Of a stretch of 46,410 bases of DNA, positions 23,642 to 32,216 are shown piece by piece. Under the pieces are notes generated by a model. That model did not search any database. It was not told where the DNA came from and saw only the letters and a list, made by a program, of their open reading frames with translations. Source of the DNA: Alphaproteobacteria bacterium MarineAlpha6_Bin4 (GTDB lineage: Bacteria > Pseudomonadota > Alphaproteobacteria > GCA-002720895); NCBI GenBank assembly GCA_002937775.1, contig PTKO01000005.1, positions 1 through 46,410 on the forward strand, read 5' to 3'. Position numbers and translations under genes: made by a program. Position 1 is the stretch's first letter. Each line of letters starts with the position of its first letter.

Positions 23642-24351
23642 TTTTTTGCTACCTTTCTTAGTAGATCTGGTCTTTTAATTTTTGTAATACGGAAAGATTC
23701 TTTTTCTTTCCAATTTTTTATTTTTTCATGATTGCCTGATAATAAAACTTTTGGAACATTTTTACCTAACCACTTCATTGGTTTGGTATATTGAGGATAT
23801 TCTAAAAGGTTATTTTCAAAGGTTTCACTTTTTAAAGATTCTTTTGAACCTAGTACATTAGGTAACAAACGCACGCATGAATCTACTAAACTCATTGCAG
23901 CTATTTCTCCCCCTGATAAAATATAGTCTCCAACACTTATTTCTTCCATTCCCCAAATATCAATAACCCTTTGATCTATGCCTTCATATTTTCCACAAAC
24001 TAAAATTAAATTTTTTTTTTTAGATAATTTTTTTACAACTTTTTGATCTAATTTTTTTCCTTTAGGTGTCAAATAAACTATTGAGTAGTTACTTTTTATT
24101 TTTTTTTTTAGTTTTTTCAGAGCCTCATGTATTATTTCTCCTTTTATAATCATACCAGATCCTCCTCCATATGGTTTATCATCGATATGTTTTACTCCTT
24201 TTTTTGAAAAATTTTTAAGATCAATTAGATTTAAAGACCAATTTTTTTCTTTAAGTGCTTTACCAATTATAGAAAAACTTAAAGGGCCCGGAAACATTTC
24301 TGGAAATAATGTTAAGATGTGAGTTGTCCAAGGTTCTTTCATTTTTTTCAT
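23638..24351 (-). CDS. trmD: tRNA (guanine37-N1)-methyltransferase
   Basis: [72 protein letters not shown]. Confidence 0.96.
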   Translation of the reverse strand: MKKMKEPWTTHILTLFPEMFPGPLSFSIIGKALKEKNWSLNLIDLKNFSKKGVKHIDDKPYGGGSGMIIKGEIIHEALKKLKKKIKSNYSIVYLTPKGKKLDQKVVKKLSKKKNLILVCGKYEGIDQRVIDIWGMEEISVGDYILSGGEIAAMSLVDSCVRLLPNVLGSKESLKSETFENNLLEYPQYTKPMKWLGKNVPKVLLSGNHEKIKNWKEKESFRITKIKRPDLLRKVAKK

Positions 24352-24433
24352 GGTAAAACTTTCTAATATTCATACTAATAATTTTTAATATAACCCTTGT
24401 ATCAAAAAATTCTCTATATAAAAGGTATTTTTT

Positions 24434-24985
24434 TTAATCTTTTTTCTCTTTATCCACTTCAGGCTTAGTATTTTCCTCTGGTTTAGCTTCTGTTTTAGGA
24501 GCCTCTGCTTGTGGTTTTTCCTCTGGTTTAGCTTCTGTTTTAGGAGCCTCTGCTTGTGGTTTTTCCTCTGGTTTAGCTTCTGTTTTAGGAGCCTCTGCTT
24601 GTGGTTTTTCCTCTGGTTTAGCTTCTGTTTTAGGAGCCTCTGTTTTTTGCTCTGGGCTTTTAGCATCTCCTGCAGCTTCTTTCTTTTTTACTTTTGGCAA
24701 ATGCTTTTTTGTTTGTTTTGGAATAGGTGGTTTTTCAACTAAATTAGATTTACTCAAAAAAATTGCCATTTTATATGAAGGCGTTGCTCCTTTAGATAAC
24801 CAATATTTTACCCTTTCTTCATCAAATAAAATTCTATTTTCATCTTCTTTTGGCAATAATGGATTATACGTTCCTAACTTCTCAATAAATTTTCCATCAC
24901 GTGGGCTTTTTTTATCAGAAACAACTATCCTAAAAAAAGGTCTATTTTTTGAACCTGCTCTCGCTAAACGTATTCTAGTACTCAT
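24434..24985 (-). CDS. rpsP: 30S ribosomal protein S16 with repetitive C-terminal extension
   Basis: [43 protein letters not shown]... followed by repeats of [15 protein letters not shown]. Confidence 0.96.
   Translation of the reverse strand: MSTRIRLARAGSKNRPFFRIVVSDKKSPRDGKFIEKLGTYNPLLPKEDENRILFDEERVKYWLSKGATPSYKMAIFLSKSNLVEKPPIPKQTKKHLPKVKKKEAAGDAKSPEQKTEAPKTEAKPEEKPQAEAPKTEAKPEEKPQAEAPKTEAKPEEKPQAEAPKTEAKPEENTKPEVDKEKKD
24471..24642. repeat. In-frame tandem repeat, period 45 bp, about 3.8 copies, coding for ([15 protein letters not shown])n in the S16 tail
   Basis: ttttcctctggtttagcttctgttttaggagcctctgcttgtggt recurs at 24471, 24516, 24561 and 24606. Confidence 0.95.
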
Positions 24986-25027
24986 ATTTTTAAATTAATT
25001 TTGAATGTAATATATAATATTTTTTAG

Positions 25028-26386
25028 CTATTGCAATCCCGGAGGCAGCATATTTCCAAACCCCTGTCTCATTAATGTTTTTTTATCCATGTTGCCGTAT
25101 TTTTTCATCATTTTTAACATAGTATGATATTGTTTTAATAACTTATTTACTTCTTGTATAGATGCGCCTGAACCTGAAGCAATTCTTTTTTTTCTAGAAG
25201 CATGTATGATTTTATAATTGTTTCTTTCTTCTAAAGTCATAGATGAAATAATTGCTTGTTGTTTTAAAATAATTTTATCATCTATATTTGCCTTATTCAT
25301 TTGATCTTGAATTTTACTTGCACCAGGTAATTTAGCAAGAATTCCTTTTATACCTCCAAGTTTTTTCATTTGTCCTAATTGTTTTGATAAATCATCTAAA
25401 CTAAATTCACCTTTCTTTATTTTTTTATCTAATTTTTCAGCATCCTCTTTTTTTATTGTTTCTGAAGCTTCTTCAACCAAAGAAACTACATCTCCCATTC
25501 CAAGTATTCTATTAGCAATTCGATCAGGGTGAAAAACCTCTATTGCTTCCATTTTTTCTCCAATACCTATTAATTTTATAGGACACCCGGTAACAGAGCG
25601 CATTGATAAGGCTGCTCCTCCTCTAGCGTCTCCATCTAATCTTGTTAAAATAATTCCAGTTAGTTTTAACTTTTCGTTAAACTCTTTTGCAACATTAACA
25701 GATTCTTGACCTATCATTGCATCTGAAACTAAAAGGGTTTCATTTGGATTACTCACTTCACTGATAACCCTTAACTCATCCATCAATTCTTGATTAATTT
25801 GTAGTCTTCCAGCAGTGTCTAAAATCAAAACATCAAAACCTTCTTTTTTTGCTTGGTCCATAGATCTTACAGCAATTTTTTCTGGTTTTTCTCCCTTAAT
25901 AATTTCTACAGTAGAAACCTCAATTTGTTTTCCTAATGTAGCTAATTGTTCTTGAGCTGCTGGTCTTTGTACATCTAGAGATGACATTAATACTTTTTTT
26001 TTTTCTTTATCTTTTAATTTTTTAGCAATTTTAGCACTGGTAGTGGTTTTACCTGAGCCTTGAAGGCCAACCATTAATAAAATTACTGGCGGAGTTGCTT
26101 TTAGATTTATAGGCACTTCTTTTTTTCCAAGTATTTCTTGAAGTGTATCATTAACAATTTTTATCACCATTTGGCTTGGTGAAACACTTTTTACAATTTT
26201 TGAACCGACTGCTTTTTTCTTTGCTTTTTCTAAAAATTGCTTAACAACTTCCAAGGCTACATCAGCTTCTAAAAGTGCAACCCTCACTTCTCTTAAAGCA
26301 AGGTCTACATCACTTTCTGTAAGAGATCCTCTTGACTTTAATTTATCAAAAATCCCTGTTAATCTGTCAGATAAATTTTTAAACAT
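25028..26386 (-). CDS. ffh: Signal recognition particle protein Ffh
   Basis: LMVGLQGSGKTTTSAKIAKKL, SLDVQRPAAQEQL, LDTAGRLQINQELMDEL, Met-rich M domain C-terminus. Confidence 0.98.
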   Translation of the reverse strand: MFKNLSDRLTGIFDKLKSRGSLTESDVDLALREVRVALLEADVALEVVKQFLEKAKKKAVGSKIVKSVSPSQMVIKIVNDTLQEILGKKEVPINLKATPPVILLMVGLQGSGKTTTSAKIAKKLKDKEKKKVLMSSLDVQRPAAQEQLATLGKQIEVSTVEIIKGEKPEKIAVRSMDQAKKEGFDVLILDTAGRLQINQELMDELRVISEVSNPNETLLVSDAMIGQESVNVAKEFNEKLKLTGIILTRLDGDARGGAALSMRSVTGCPIKLIGIGEKMEAIEVFHPDRIANRILGMGDVVSLVEEASETIKKEDAEKLDKKIKKGEFSLDDLSKQLGQMKKLGGIKGILAKLPGASKIQDQMNKANIDDKIILKQQAIISSMTLEERNNYKIIHASRKKRIASGSGASIQEVNKLLKQYHTMLKMMKKYGNMDKKTLMRQGFGNMLPPGLQ

Positions 26387-26448
26387 ATTTTTTTAGCTAA
26401 TTATAGATTATATATGTTAAATAAAAAAAAAGTTTATAAATAAAAAAG

Positions 26449-27276
26449 ATGATATTTAACTATACAAAAATGCACGGTTTAAAAAATGATTTTGTTATCA
26501 TTGATGCAAGAGAAAAAAATATATTTTTAAATAATAAAAAAATAAAAAAAATTGCAGACAGAAGAAGAGGACTGGGATGTGATCAAGTTGTCGTTTTAAA
26601 AAAATCGAAAAAAAAGGGAGTTTCCGCACTTATTAAATTTTATAATTCAGATGGAAGTAAAACTAAAGCATGTGGTAACGCTGCTAGATGCGTAGCTTTT
26701 TTGTTAATGAAAGAAAACAAAACAAAAAAAACTTCTATAGAAACTGAATCTTCTTTGTTAAACGCTAATTTAAATAATAAAAATCTTGTATCCGTTGATA
26801 TAGGTAAGCCATTTTTTAAATGGAACAAAATTCCTTTAAAAAGAAATGTAAAAATTGGAGAAGTAAATTTTGGTATTGAAAGCTATTTAAAACCTTTTTT
26901 AGTTAATGTAGGAAATCCTCATATTATTTTCTTTGTAAAAGATTTAAAAAAAATAAATTTAAGAAAAGTGGGACCAAAAATTGAAAAAAATATTTTATTT
27001 CCTCAAAAAATTAATGTTAATTTTGCTAAAATTTTAAATAACAATAAAATTGAATTAAAAGTTTGGGAAAGAGGTGCTGGTATTACTAAAGCATGTGGGA
27101 CAGGTGCTTCTGCTACTACCGTTGCAGCAATAAAAAATAAATTAATTAGTAAAAGAATATGTTATATCCATATGGAAGGTGGAAAATTAAAAATTGAGTA
27201 TAAAAAAAATGGACATATTGTTATGACAGGACCGATAAAAACAATAAAAAAAGGAGTGTTAAATAATTATTTTTAA
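26449..27276 (+). CDS. dapF: Diaminopimelate epimerase
   Basis: KMHGLKNDFVIID, YNSDGSKTKACGNAARCVA, ERGAGITKACGTGASATTVAAI. Confidence 0.96.
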   Translation: MIFNYTKMHGLKNDFVIIDAREKNIFLNNKKIKKIADRRRGLGCDQVVVLKKSKKKGVSALIKFYNSDGSKTKACGNAARCVAFLLMKENKTKKTSIETESSLLNANLNNKNLVSVDIGKPFFKWNKIPLKRNVKIGEVNFGIESYLKPFLVNVGNPHIIFFVKDLKKINLRKVGPKIEKNILFPQKINVNFAKILNNNKIELKVWERGAGITKACGTGASATTVAAIKNKLISKRICYIHMEGGKLKIEYKKNGHIVMTGPIKTIKKGVLNNYF

Positions 27277-27281
27277 ATTTT

Positions 27282-28535
27282 ATGAAAAACCAAAATGTAA
27301 TAACATTCGGATGTCGTCTAAATAGTTTTGATTCTCAAATCATAAAAGAAAAAATTGATTCAAAAAAACATAAAAATATTTTTTTTATAAATACTTGTGC
27401 TGTTACAAAAGAAGCAGAAAAACAAGCAAAAAAAAAGATAAGGAAGATAAAAAGAGAAAATCCTAAAGCAAAAATTGTTGTTACCGGTTGTTCCGCACAA
27501 ATCAATCCTTTAAATTATAAAAAAATGAACGAGGTAGATTTAATTTTAGGAAATGAAGAAAAATTTAAATTTGAGAAATATCTTAGTTTATTAAAAAATG
27601 ATTCAAAAGATATTGCGGTGAATGACATCATGTCAGTTAAGGAAACTGCAAATCATTTTATTAAAGGTTTTGATAAAAAAGCAAGAGCTTTTATTCAAAT
27701 TCAAACTGGTTGCGACCATAGGTGTACTTTTTGCATCATTCCTTTTGGAAGAGGAAATAGTAGAAGTGTACCAATAGAAAAAATTTGTAAACAAATAAAA
27801 ATACTTTTAAACAAAGGTTTTAAAGAAATAGTTTTAACTGGAGTCGATTTAACTTCCTATGGAAATGATCTTTGTGGAAAACCTAACTTAGGAAGTTTAG
27901 TAAAAGAAATATTAAAAAGAATAAAAAATCTAGAAAGACTAAGATTATCATCTTTAGATGCTATAGAGATTGATAAAAACCTTATAGATATAATTAATTA
28001 TGAAGAAAGACTTATGCCACACTTACATTTAAGTATACAATCTGGAGATAATTTAATTCTTAAACGTATGAAAAGGAGACATTCTCGAGAAGACGTAATA
28101 AATTTATGTAATAATTTAAAAAAATTTAGAAAAAATATTGTCTTTGGCGCAGATATAATTGCTGGTTTCCCAACAGAGACTGAAAAGATGTTTTTAAATA
28201 GTAAAAAAATTATTGCCGAGTGCAATTTGACATATCTTCATATATTTCCTTATTCAAACAGACCAGATACGCCTGCTTCTAAAATGCCTCAGATTCCATA
28301 CAAAATTATTAAGGAAAGAGCTGGTCTTTTAATAAAGGAAGGAAATGAAATGATGAAAAATTTTTTAAAAAAACAAATTAATGTAAATCATAAAGTGCTT
28401 TTTGAAAGTGAAACTGAAGGTCATTCAGAAAATTTTATTCCTATAAAAACTTTAACCAAAAATAAAGTTGGAGAAATTGCTTTGGTAAAAGGGACAAAAA
28501 TAGATAATGGAAAATTAATTTCCCAGGTAATATAA
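27282..28535 (+). CDS. mtaB: tRNA t6A37 methylthiotransferase MtaB (radical SAM)
   Basis: TFGCRLNSFDSQIIK, NTCAVTKEAEKQAKKKIRK, radical SAM CDHRCTFC. Confidence 0.93.
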   Translation: MKNQNVITFGCRLNSFDSQIIKEKIDSKKHKNIFFINTCAVTKEAEKQAKKKIRKIKRENPKAKIVVTGCSAQINPLNYKKMNEVDLILGNEEKFKFEKYLSLLKNDSKDIAVNDIMSVKETANHFIKGFDKKARAFIQIQTGCDHRCTFCIIPFGRGNSRSVPIEKICKQIKILLNKGFKEIVLTGVDLTSYGNDLCGKPNLGSLVKEILKRIKNLERLRLSSLDAIEIDKNLIDIINYEERLMPHLHLSIQSGDNLILKRMKRRHSREDVINLCNNLKKFRKNIVFGADIIAGFPTETEKMFLNSKKIIAECNLTYLHIFPYSNRPDTPASKMPQIPYKIIKERAGLLIKEGNEMMKNFLKKQINVNHKVLFESETEGHSENFIPIKTLTKNKVGEIALVKGTKIDNGKLISQVI

Positions 28536-29737
28536 TGGGCTGGTTAACAAGAATTAAAGATAGTCTTTTAAGTAAGATAAAAAAAAAAATTCCTAAAAAA
28601 GATTTAGAATCAGTTGAAAAATCTAGGTTAGAAAAAAAAATCAAAAAAGAAGCGGTTGTAAAAAAAGAAGTTTATAAAACCGAAAAAATAGAGCCAACGA
28701 TTGATATAAAAGAAAAAATAATTAAAGATCCTAAAAAAAAAGAAGGAACTTTTTTTGGTTTATTTAAGAAAAAAGAAAAACCAAAAGAAATAGAGAAAAT
28801 TAAAAAAGATCCAGAGAAAAAAAAAAGTTGGTTCCAAAAATTAAAAACTGGTCTATTTAAATCATCCGAAAAAATATCTCAGGGTGTAAAAAAAATATTT
28901 ATTAATAAGAAACTGGATATTGAAACTTTAAATGAATTAGAAGAATTATTAATTATGGCTGATTTAGGGCCAATGGCTGCAGAAAAATTAACAGCTGAGT
29001 TAGCAAATGAAAAATTTGATAAAAATGTTAAGCCTGTGGAAGTAAGAGAATTTTTGGCAAAAAAAATTGAAGAAACATTAGAGAATGTTGCAAAGCCACT
29101 AGTATTAACCCCTAAAATAACAAATGTTGTTTTAGTTGTTGGGGTAAATGGAACAGGAAAAACAACTACAATTGGAAAACTTGCAAATCAATATTCAAAT
29201 GAAGGAAAAAAAATAATGATAGCAGCATGTGATACTTTTCGTGCAGCTGCTACTGAACAATTAGAAATTTGGGCACAGAGATCAAATGCAGAATTTGTAA
29301 AAGGGAGCCAAGGTTGTGATGCAGCTGGCCTTGCTTACGAAGCTTTAGAAAAAGCAAAAGCAAAAAAAATTGATTTATTATTTATTGATACTGCTGGAAG
29401 AGTTCAAAATAGAACAGAATTAATGGAAGAATTAGCAAAAATTATTAGGGTTATACGAAAACTTGATCCAGAATGTCCTCAGCATTGTTTGCTAACACTA
29501 GATGCAACAACTGGTCAAAATGCATTAAGCCAAGTTGAAATTTTTAAAGAAATGGCTGAAATATCAGGATTAATAGTTACAAAATTAGATGGTAGTGCTA
29601 AGGGAGGAATATTATTATCTCTTGCAGAAAAATTTGGGTTACCAGTTCATGCCATTGGTGTGGGAGAAAAAATTGAGGATCTTCAATCTTTTGAAGCAAA
29701 AGAATTTGCCGATAGCTTAATGGGATTAGAAAAATAA
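28535..29737 (+). CDS. ftsY: Signal recognition particle receptor FtsY with basic N-terminal region
   Basis: VVGVNGTGKTTTIGKLANQY, ACDTFRAAATEQLEIWAQR, FIDTAGRVQNRTELMEEL, TKLDGSAKGGILLSLAEKFGLPVHAIGVGE. Confidence 0.96.
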   Translation: MGWLTRIKDSLLSKIKKKIPKKDLESVEKSRLEKKIKKEAVVKKEVYKTEKIEPTIDIKEKIIKDPKKKEGTFFGLFKKKEKPKEIEKIKKDPEKKKSWFQKLKTGLFKSSEKISQGVKKIFINKKLDIETLNELEELLIMADLGPMAAEKLTAELANEKFDKNVKPVEVREFLAKKIEETLENVAKPLVLTPKITNVVLVVGVNGTGKTTTIGKLANQYSNEGKKIMIAACDTFRAAATEQLEIWAQRSNAEFVKGSQGCDAAGLAYEALEKAKAKKIDLLFIDTAGRVQNRTELMEELAKIIRVIRKLDPECPQHCLLTLDATTGQNALSQVEIFKEMAEISGLIVTKLDGSAKGGILLSLAEKFGLPVHAIGVGEKIEDLQSFEAKEFADSLMGLEK

Positions 29738-29742
29738 AAGAA

Positions 29743-30285
29743 ATGGAAGAAAAAAATTCATTATTAAAATCGCTTATAGAAATTATTCCATTAATTATAT
29801 TTTTTATCATTAATGCAAAATATGGAATAATTATTGCAACAAAATCATTTGTTGTTGCAACTTTAATTGCACTATTAGTAAGTTATTTATTTTTAAAAAA
29901 AGTATCAACTCCACTTTTAATAACTTCTTTTTTAGTATTAATATTTGGAGGTCTTACTATTTTCTTAAAAGATCCAACTTTTATAAAATTAAAACCAACA
30001 ATAGTATATTTATTATTTTCTTTTTTTCTTTTTTTTGGATTAATTTTAAAAAAGAACTTTTTAAAAATATATTTATCAAACTTAATAAAATTAAATGATA
30101 TTGGTTGGAATATCTTAACTAAAAGATGGGGAATATTTTTTATAGTTCTTGCGTTATTAAATGAGTTTATTTGGAGAAATTTTTCTACAGATTTTTGGGT
30201 ATCTTTTAAAGTGTTCGGTTTTCTACCTATAACTATTATATTTACGTTTTTACAAAAAAGTTTAATTGAGAAATATAAAATTTAA
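29743..30285 (+). CDS. yciB: Septation protein A / inner membrane spanning protein (YciB/IspZ family)
   Basis: Multi-TM; LNDIGWNILTKRWGIFFIVLALLNEFIWRNFSTDFWVSFKVFG matches the family signature; follows ftsY. Confidence 0.88.
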   Translation: MEEKNSLLKSLIEIIPLIIFFIINAKYGIIIATKSFVVATLIALLVSYLFLKKVSTPLLITSFLVLIFGGLTIFLKDPTFIKLKPTIVYLLFSFFLFFGLILKKNFLKIYLSNLIKLNDIGWNILTKRWGIFFIVLALLNEFIWRNFSTDFWVSFKVFGFLPITIIFTFLQKSLIEKYKI

Positions 30286-30289
30286 TCTT

Positions 30290-30865
30290 CTAGAAACGAT
30301 AGCTGTAAACAATTCCCAATGTATCTAGACCTTCGTTTGAATCTTCGCCCCAAAGGTTAGCGTTAGAAATATGATCAAGTCTTATTGAAATAGAGTCTTT
30401 GCCATAAAAATTCCATCCAATTTCTGCTGCTTCTCTAAATAATACGCTTGAGCCTAATTCTTTTTTATCAGTTACTACGTTACTTGCTGAATGTATTTTA
30501 TCGCCATTATGGACTGATAGGCCCCAACTAAAATTAAAAAACATTTTTTTAGTTAATTTATAATCCCAAGTTACTCCAGCATATGCTTGGCTTGTATCGC
30601 CTCCCATATTTATTGTTGCTCCTACATGAGGCCTTGGTTTACCCAACCAAAGTAGATTGTAATTTATTTTTTGAAACAAAAATTCAAAAGTTGAGTTTAA
30701 ACCCTCTTCCTTCTGTCTTCCAAAAACCCCTACATCATGACCAACAATCCCTGTTTTTACTTCATTTATGAAAGAAGCACTACCTTTTTTATCAAAGGCA
30801 AAAATATGTGGTGTTTTTAATATAAATATAAGAACTAAGAGAAATATTTTTAATTTTTTAACCAT
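30290..30865 (-). CDS. PagL-like acyloxyacyl hydrolase / lipid A 3-O-deacylase family outer-membrane protein
   Basis: Signal peptide, beta-barrel-like sequence, HISNANLW motif and aromatic C-terminus (YSYRF). Confidence 0.75.
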   Translation of the reverse strand: MVKKLKIFLLVLIFILKTPHIFAFDKKGSASFINEVKTGIVGHDVGVFGRQKEEGLNSTFEFLFQKINYNLLWLGKPRPHVGATINMGGDTSQAYAGVTWDYKLTKKMFFNFSWGLSVHNGDKIHSASNVVTDKKELGSSVLFREAAEIGWNFYGKDSISIRLDHISNANLWGEDSNEGLDTLGIVYSYRF

Positions 30866-30882
30866 AATAAAATTATAAAAAA

Positions 30883-31554
30883 TTAATATTTAGTTACAAG
30901 AAAATACTCAATCAAGGACTTTTTAATATAAAATTTAATTTTTACCCACCTACCTTTTTCATCATACCATATATCGTAATCAATTTTTTTTCCATCTGGC
31001 TTTTCTTGCCTACCTAAAACCTTAAATCTTTGTGCATAAATATTTTGATTTTTAGCTTTAACATTTTCAAAGTTTTTTTTTTCAACTTTTATTAATCTTT
31101 TTTTCCCATGCTGACTATCAATTAATATATTTTTTTTTAACCATTTTTGATTCCAGTATGAAGTAATTAAATTATCGGCATCAACATTAAATATTTTTCC
31201 TCTAGTTTCTATTTTGATTTTTGAACCTATTTTTCTAGCACTAAAATTAAATTCTCTAGAATTTTTTTTTGTATTTGTTTTAGCTGCAATAAATTCATTA
31301 TTTTTCCAAATTTCTTCACTTTTATGTGAATAAGTAAAAACAGGTATTATTCCCAATTTTACTTTCATTTCAATTTGTGTATTTACAACAATTTTATCTT
31401 CTATATTTTGGAAAGATAGTTTATGAAAGCCTATTTTTTTATTATTTCTAAATATTTCAAATTCGTGTGGTGAATTATAATTAAAACAAAAAGCATAATT
31501 AGAAGAAAATATGAAAAAAAGAAAAACAAAAATTTTAAATGGTTTTTTTTTCAC
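30883..31554 (-). CDS. Secreted protein of unknown function (DUF6134/DUF3108-like)
   Basis: Signal peptide; EFEIFRNNKKIGFHKLSF... EIWKNNEFIAAKTNTKKN... pattern; family recalled, not searched. Confidence 0.6.
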   Translation of the reverse strand: MKKKPFKIFVFLFFIFSSNYAFCFNYNSPHEFEIFRNNKKIGFHKLSFQNIEDKIVVNTQIEMKVKLGIIPVFTYSHKSEEIWKNNEFIAAKTNTKKNSREFNFSARKIGSKIKIETRGKIFNVDADNLITSYWNQKWLKKNILIDSQHGKKRLIKVEKKNFENVKAKNQNIYAQRFKVLGRQEKPDGKKIDYDIWYDEKGRWVKIKFYIKKSLIEYFLVTKY

Positions 31555-31583
31555 AAAGCAAAATATAAATATATGTAATTATT

Positions 31584-32216
31584 ATGAAATATAAACAAAT
31601 TAACAAACAAAATATGTGGGTAGAAAGATTATCAAATGAAAATTTTGAAGATTGTCCTTGTCTATTTTTGGATAGAGATGGAGTTTTAATAGACTGGAAA
31701 GATTATACTATGAAAGCTAAAGATGCACATTTAATACCTGGAAGTGATAAAATTATTAAAGAATGTAACAAAAAAAAAATACCTGTTATATTAGTTACTA
31801 ATCAAGGCGGGATCGGACTAGGACTTCATGTTTGGTCAGATTTTATAAAAATACAAAAAAAAATTATTAATCAATTAATAAAAAAGGGTGCAAAACTAGA
31901 TGGTGTAATTGCATGTCCCCATCATCCTCTAGCAAAAGGAAATTATAAGCATAAAAATCACCCATGTAGAAAACCTAACGGAGGTATGTTTTTAATAGCT
32001 AAAAAATTATTTAAAATTAATTTAAAGAAATCTTGGATGGTAGGAGATAAAATTAATGATTTGATAGCAGCAAATTCCAAGGGGCTTTATAAAGGTTTTC
32101 TTGTTTTAACTGGATATGGAAAAGAGGAAAGAAAAAAAATTAATTCTTTACCAAAAAATTTTTTTCCTATAAAAATTTTATCATCTATCAAAAATTTAAA
32201 ACTTAAAATTAAATAG
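31584..32216 (+). CDS. HAD-IIIA phosphatase, GmhB-like (heptose 1,7-bisphosphate 7-phosphatase)
   Basis: CLFLDRDGVLIDW, VILVTNQGGIG, CPHHPLAKGNYKHKNHPCRKPNGGMF, WMVGDKINDLIAA. Confidence 0.82.
   Translation: MKYKQINKQNMWVERLSNENFEDCPCLFLDRDGVLIDWKDYTMKAKDAHLIPGSDKIIKECNKKKIPVILVTNQGGIGLGLHVWSDFIKIQKKIINQLIKKGAKLDGVIACPHHPLAKGNYKHKNHPCRKPNGGMFLIAKKLFKINLKKSWMVGDKINDLIAANSKGLYKGFLVLTGYGKEERKKINSLPKNFFPIKILSSIKNLKLKIK

Noticed and set aside
24385-24666. Minus-strand [30 protein letters not shown]... overlapping rpsP
   Set aside because: Shifted frame of the 45-bp repeat; a repeat period divisible by 3 keeps alternative frames open. The S16 frame is clearly the real one.
24509-24742. Plus-strand [33 protein letters not shown]..., looking like a repetitive hydrophobic protein
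   Set aside because: Antisense translation of the same rpsP repeat; no independent support.
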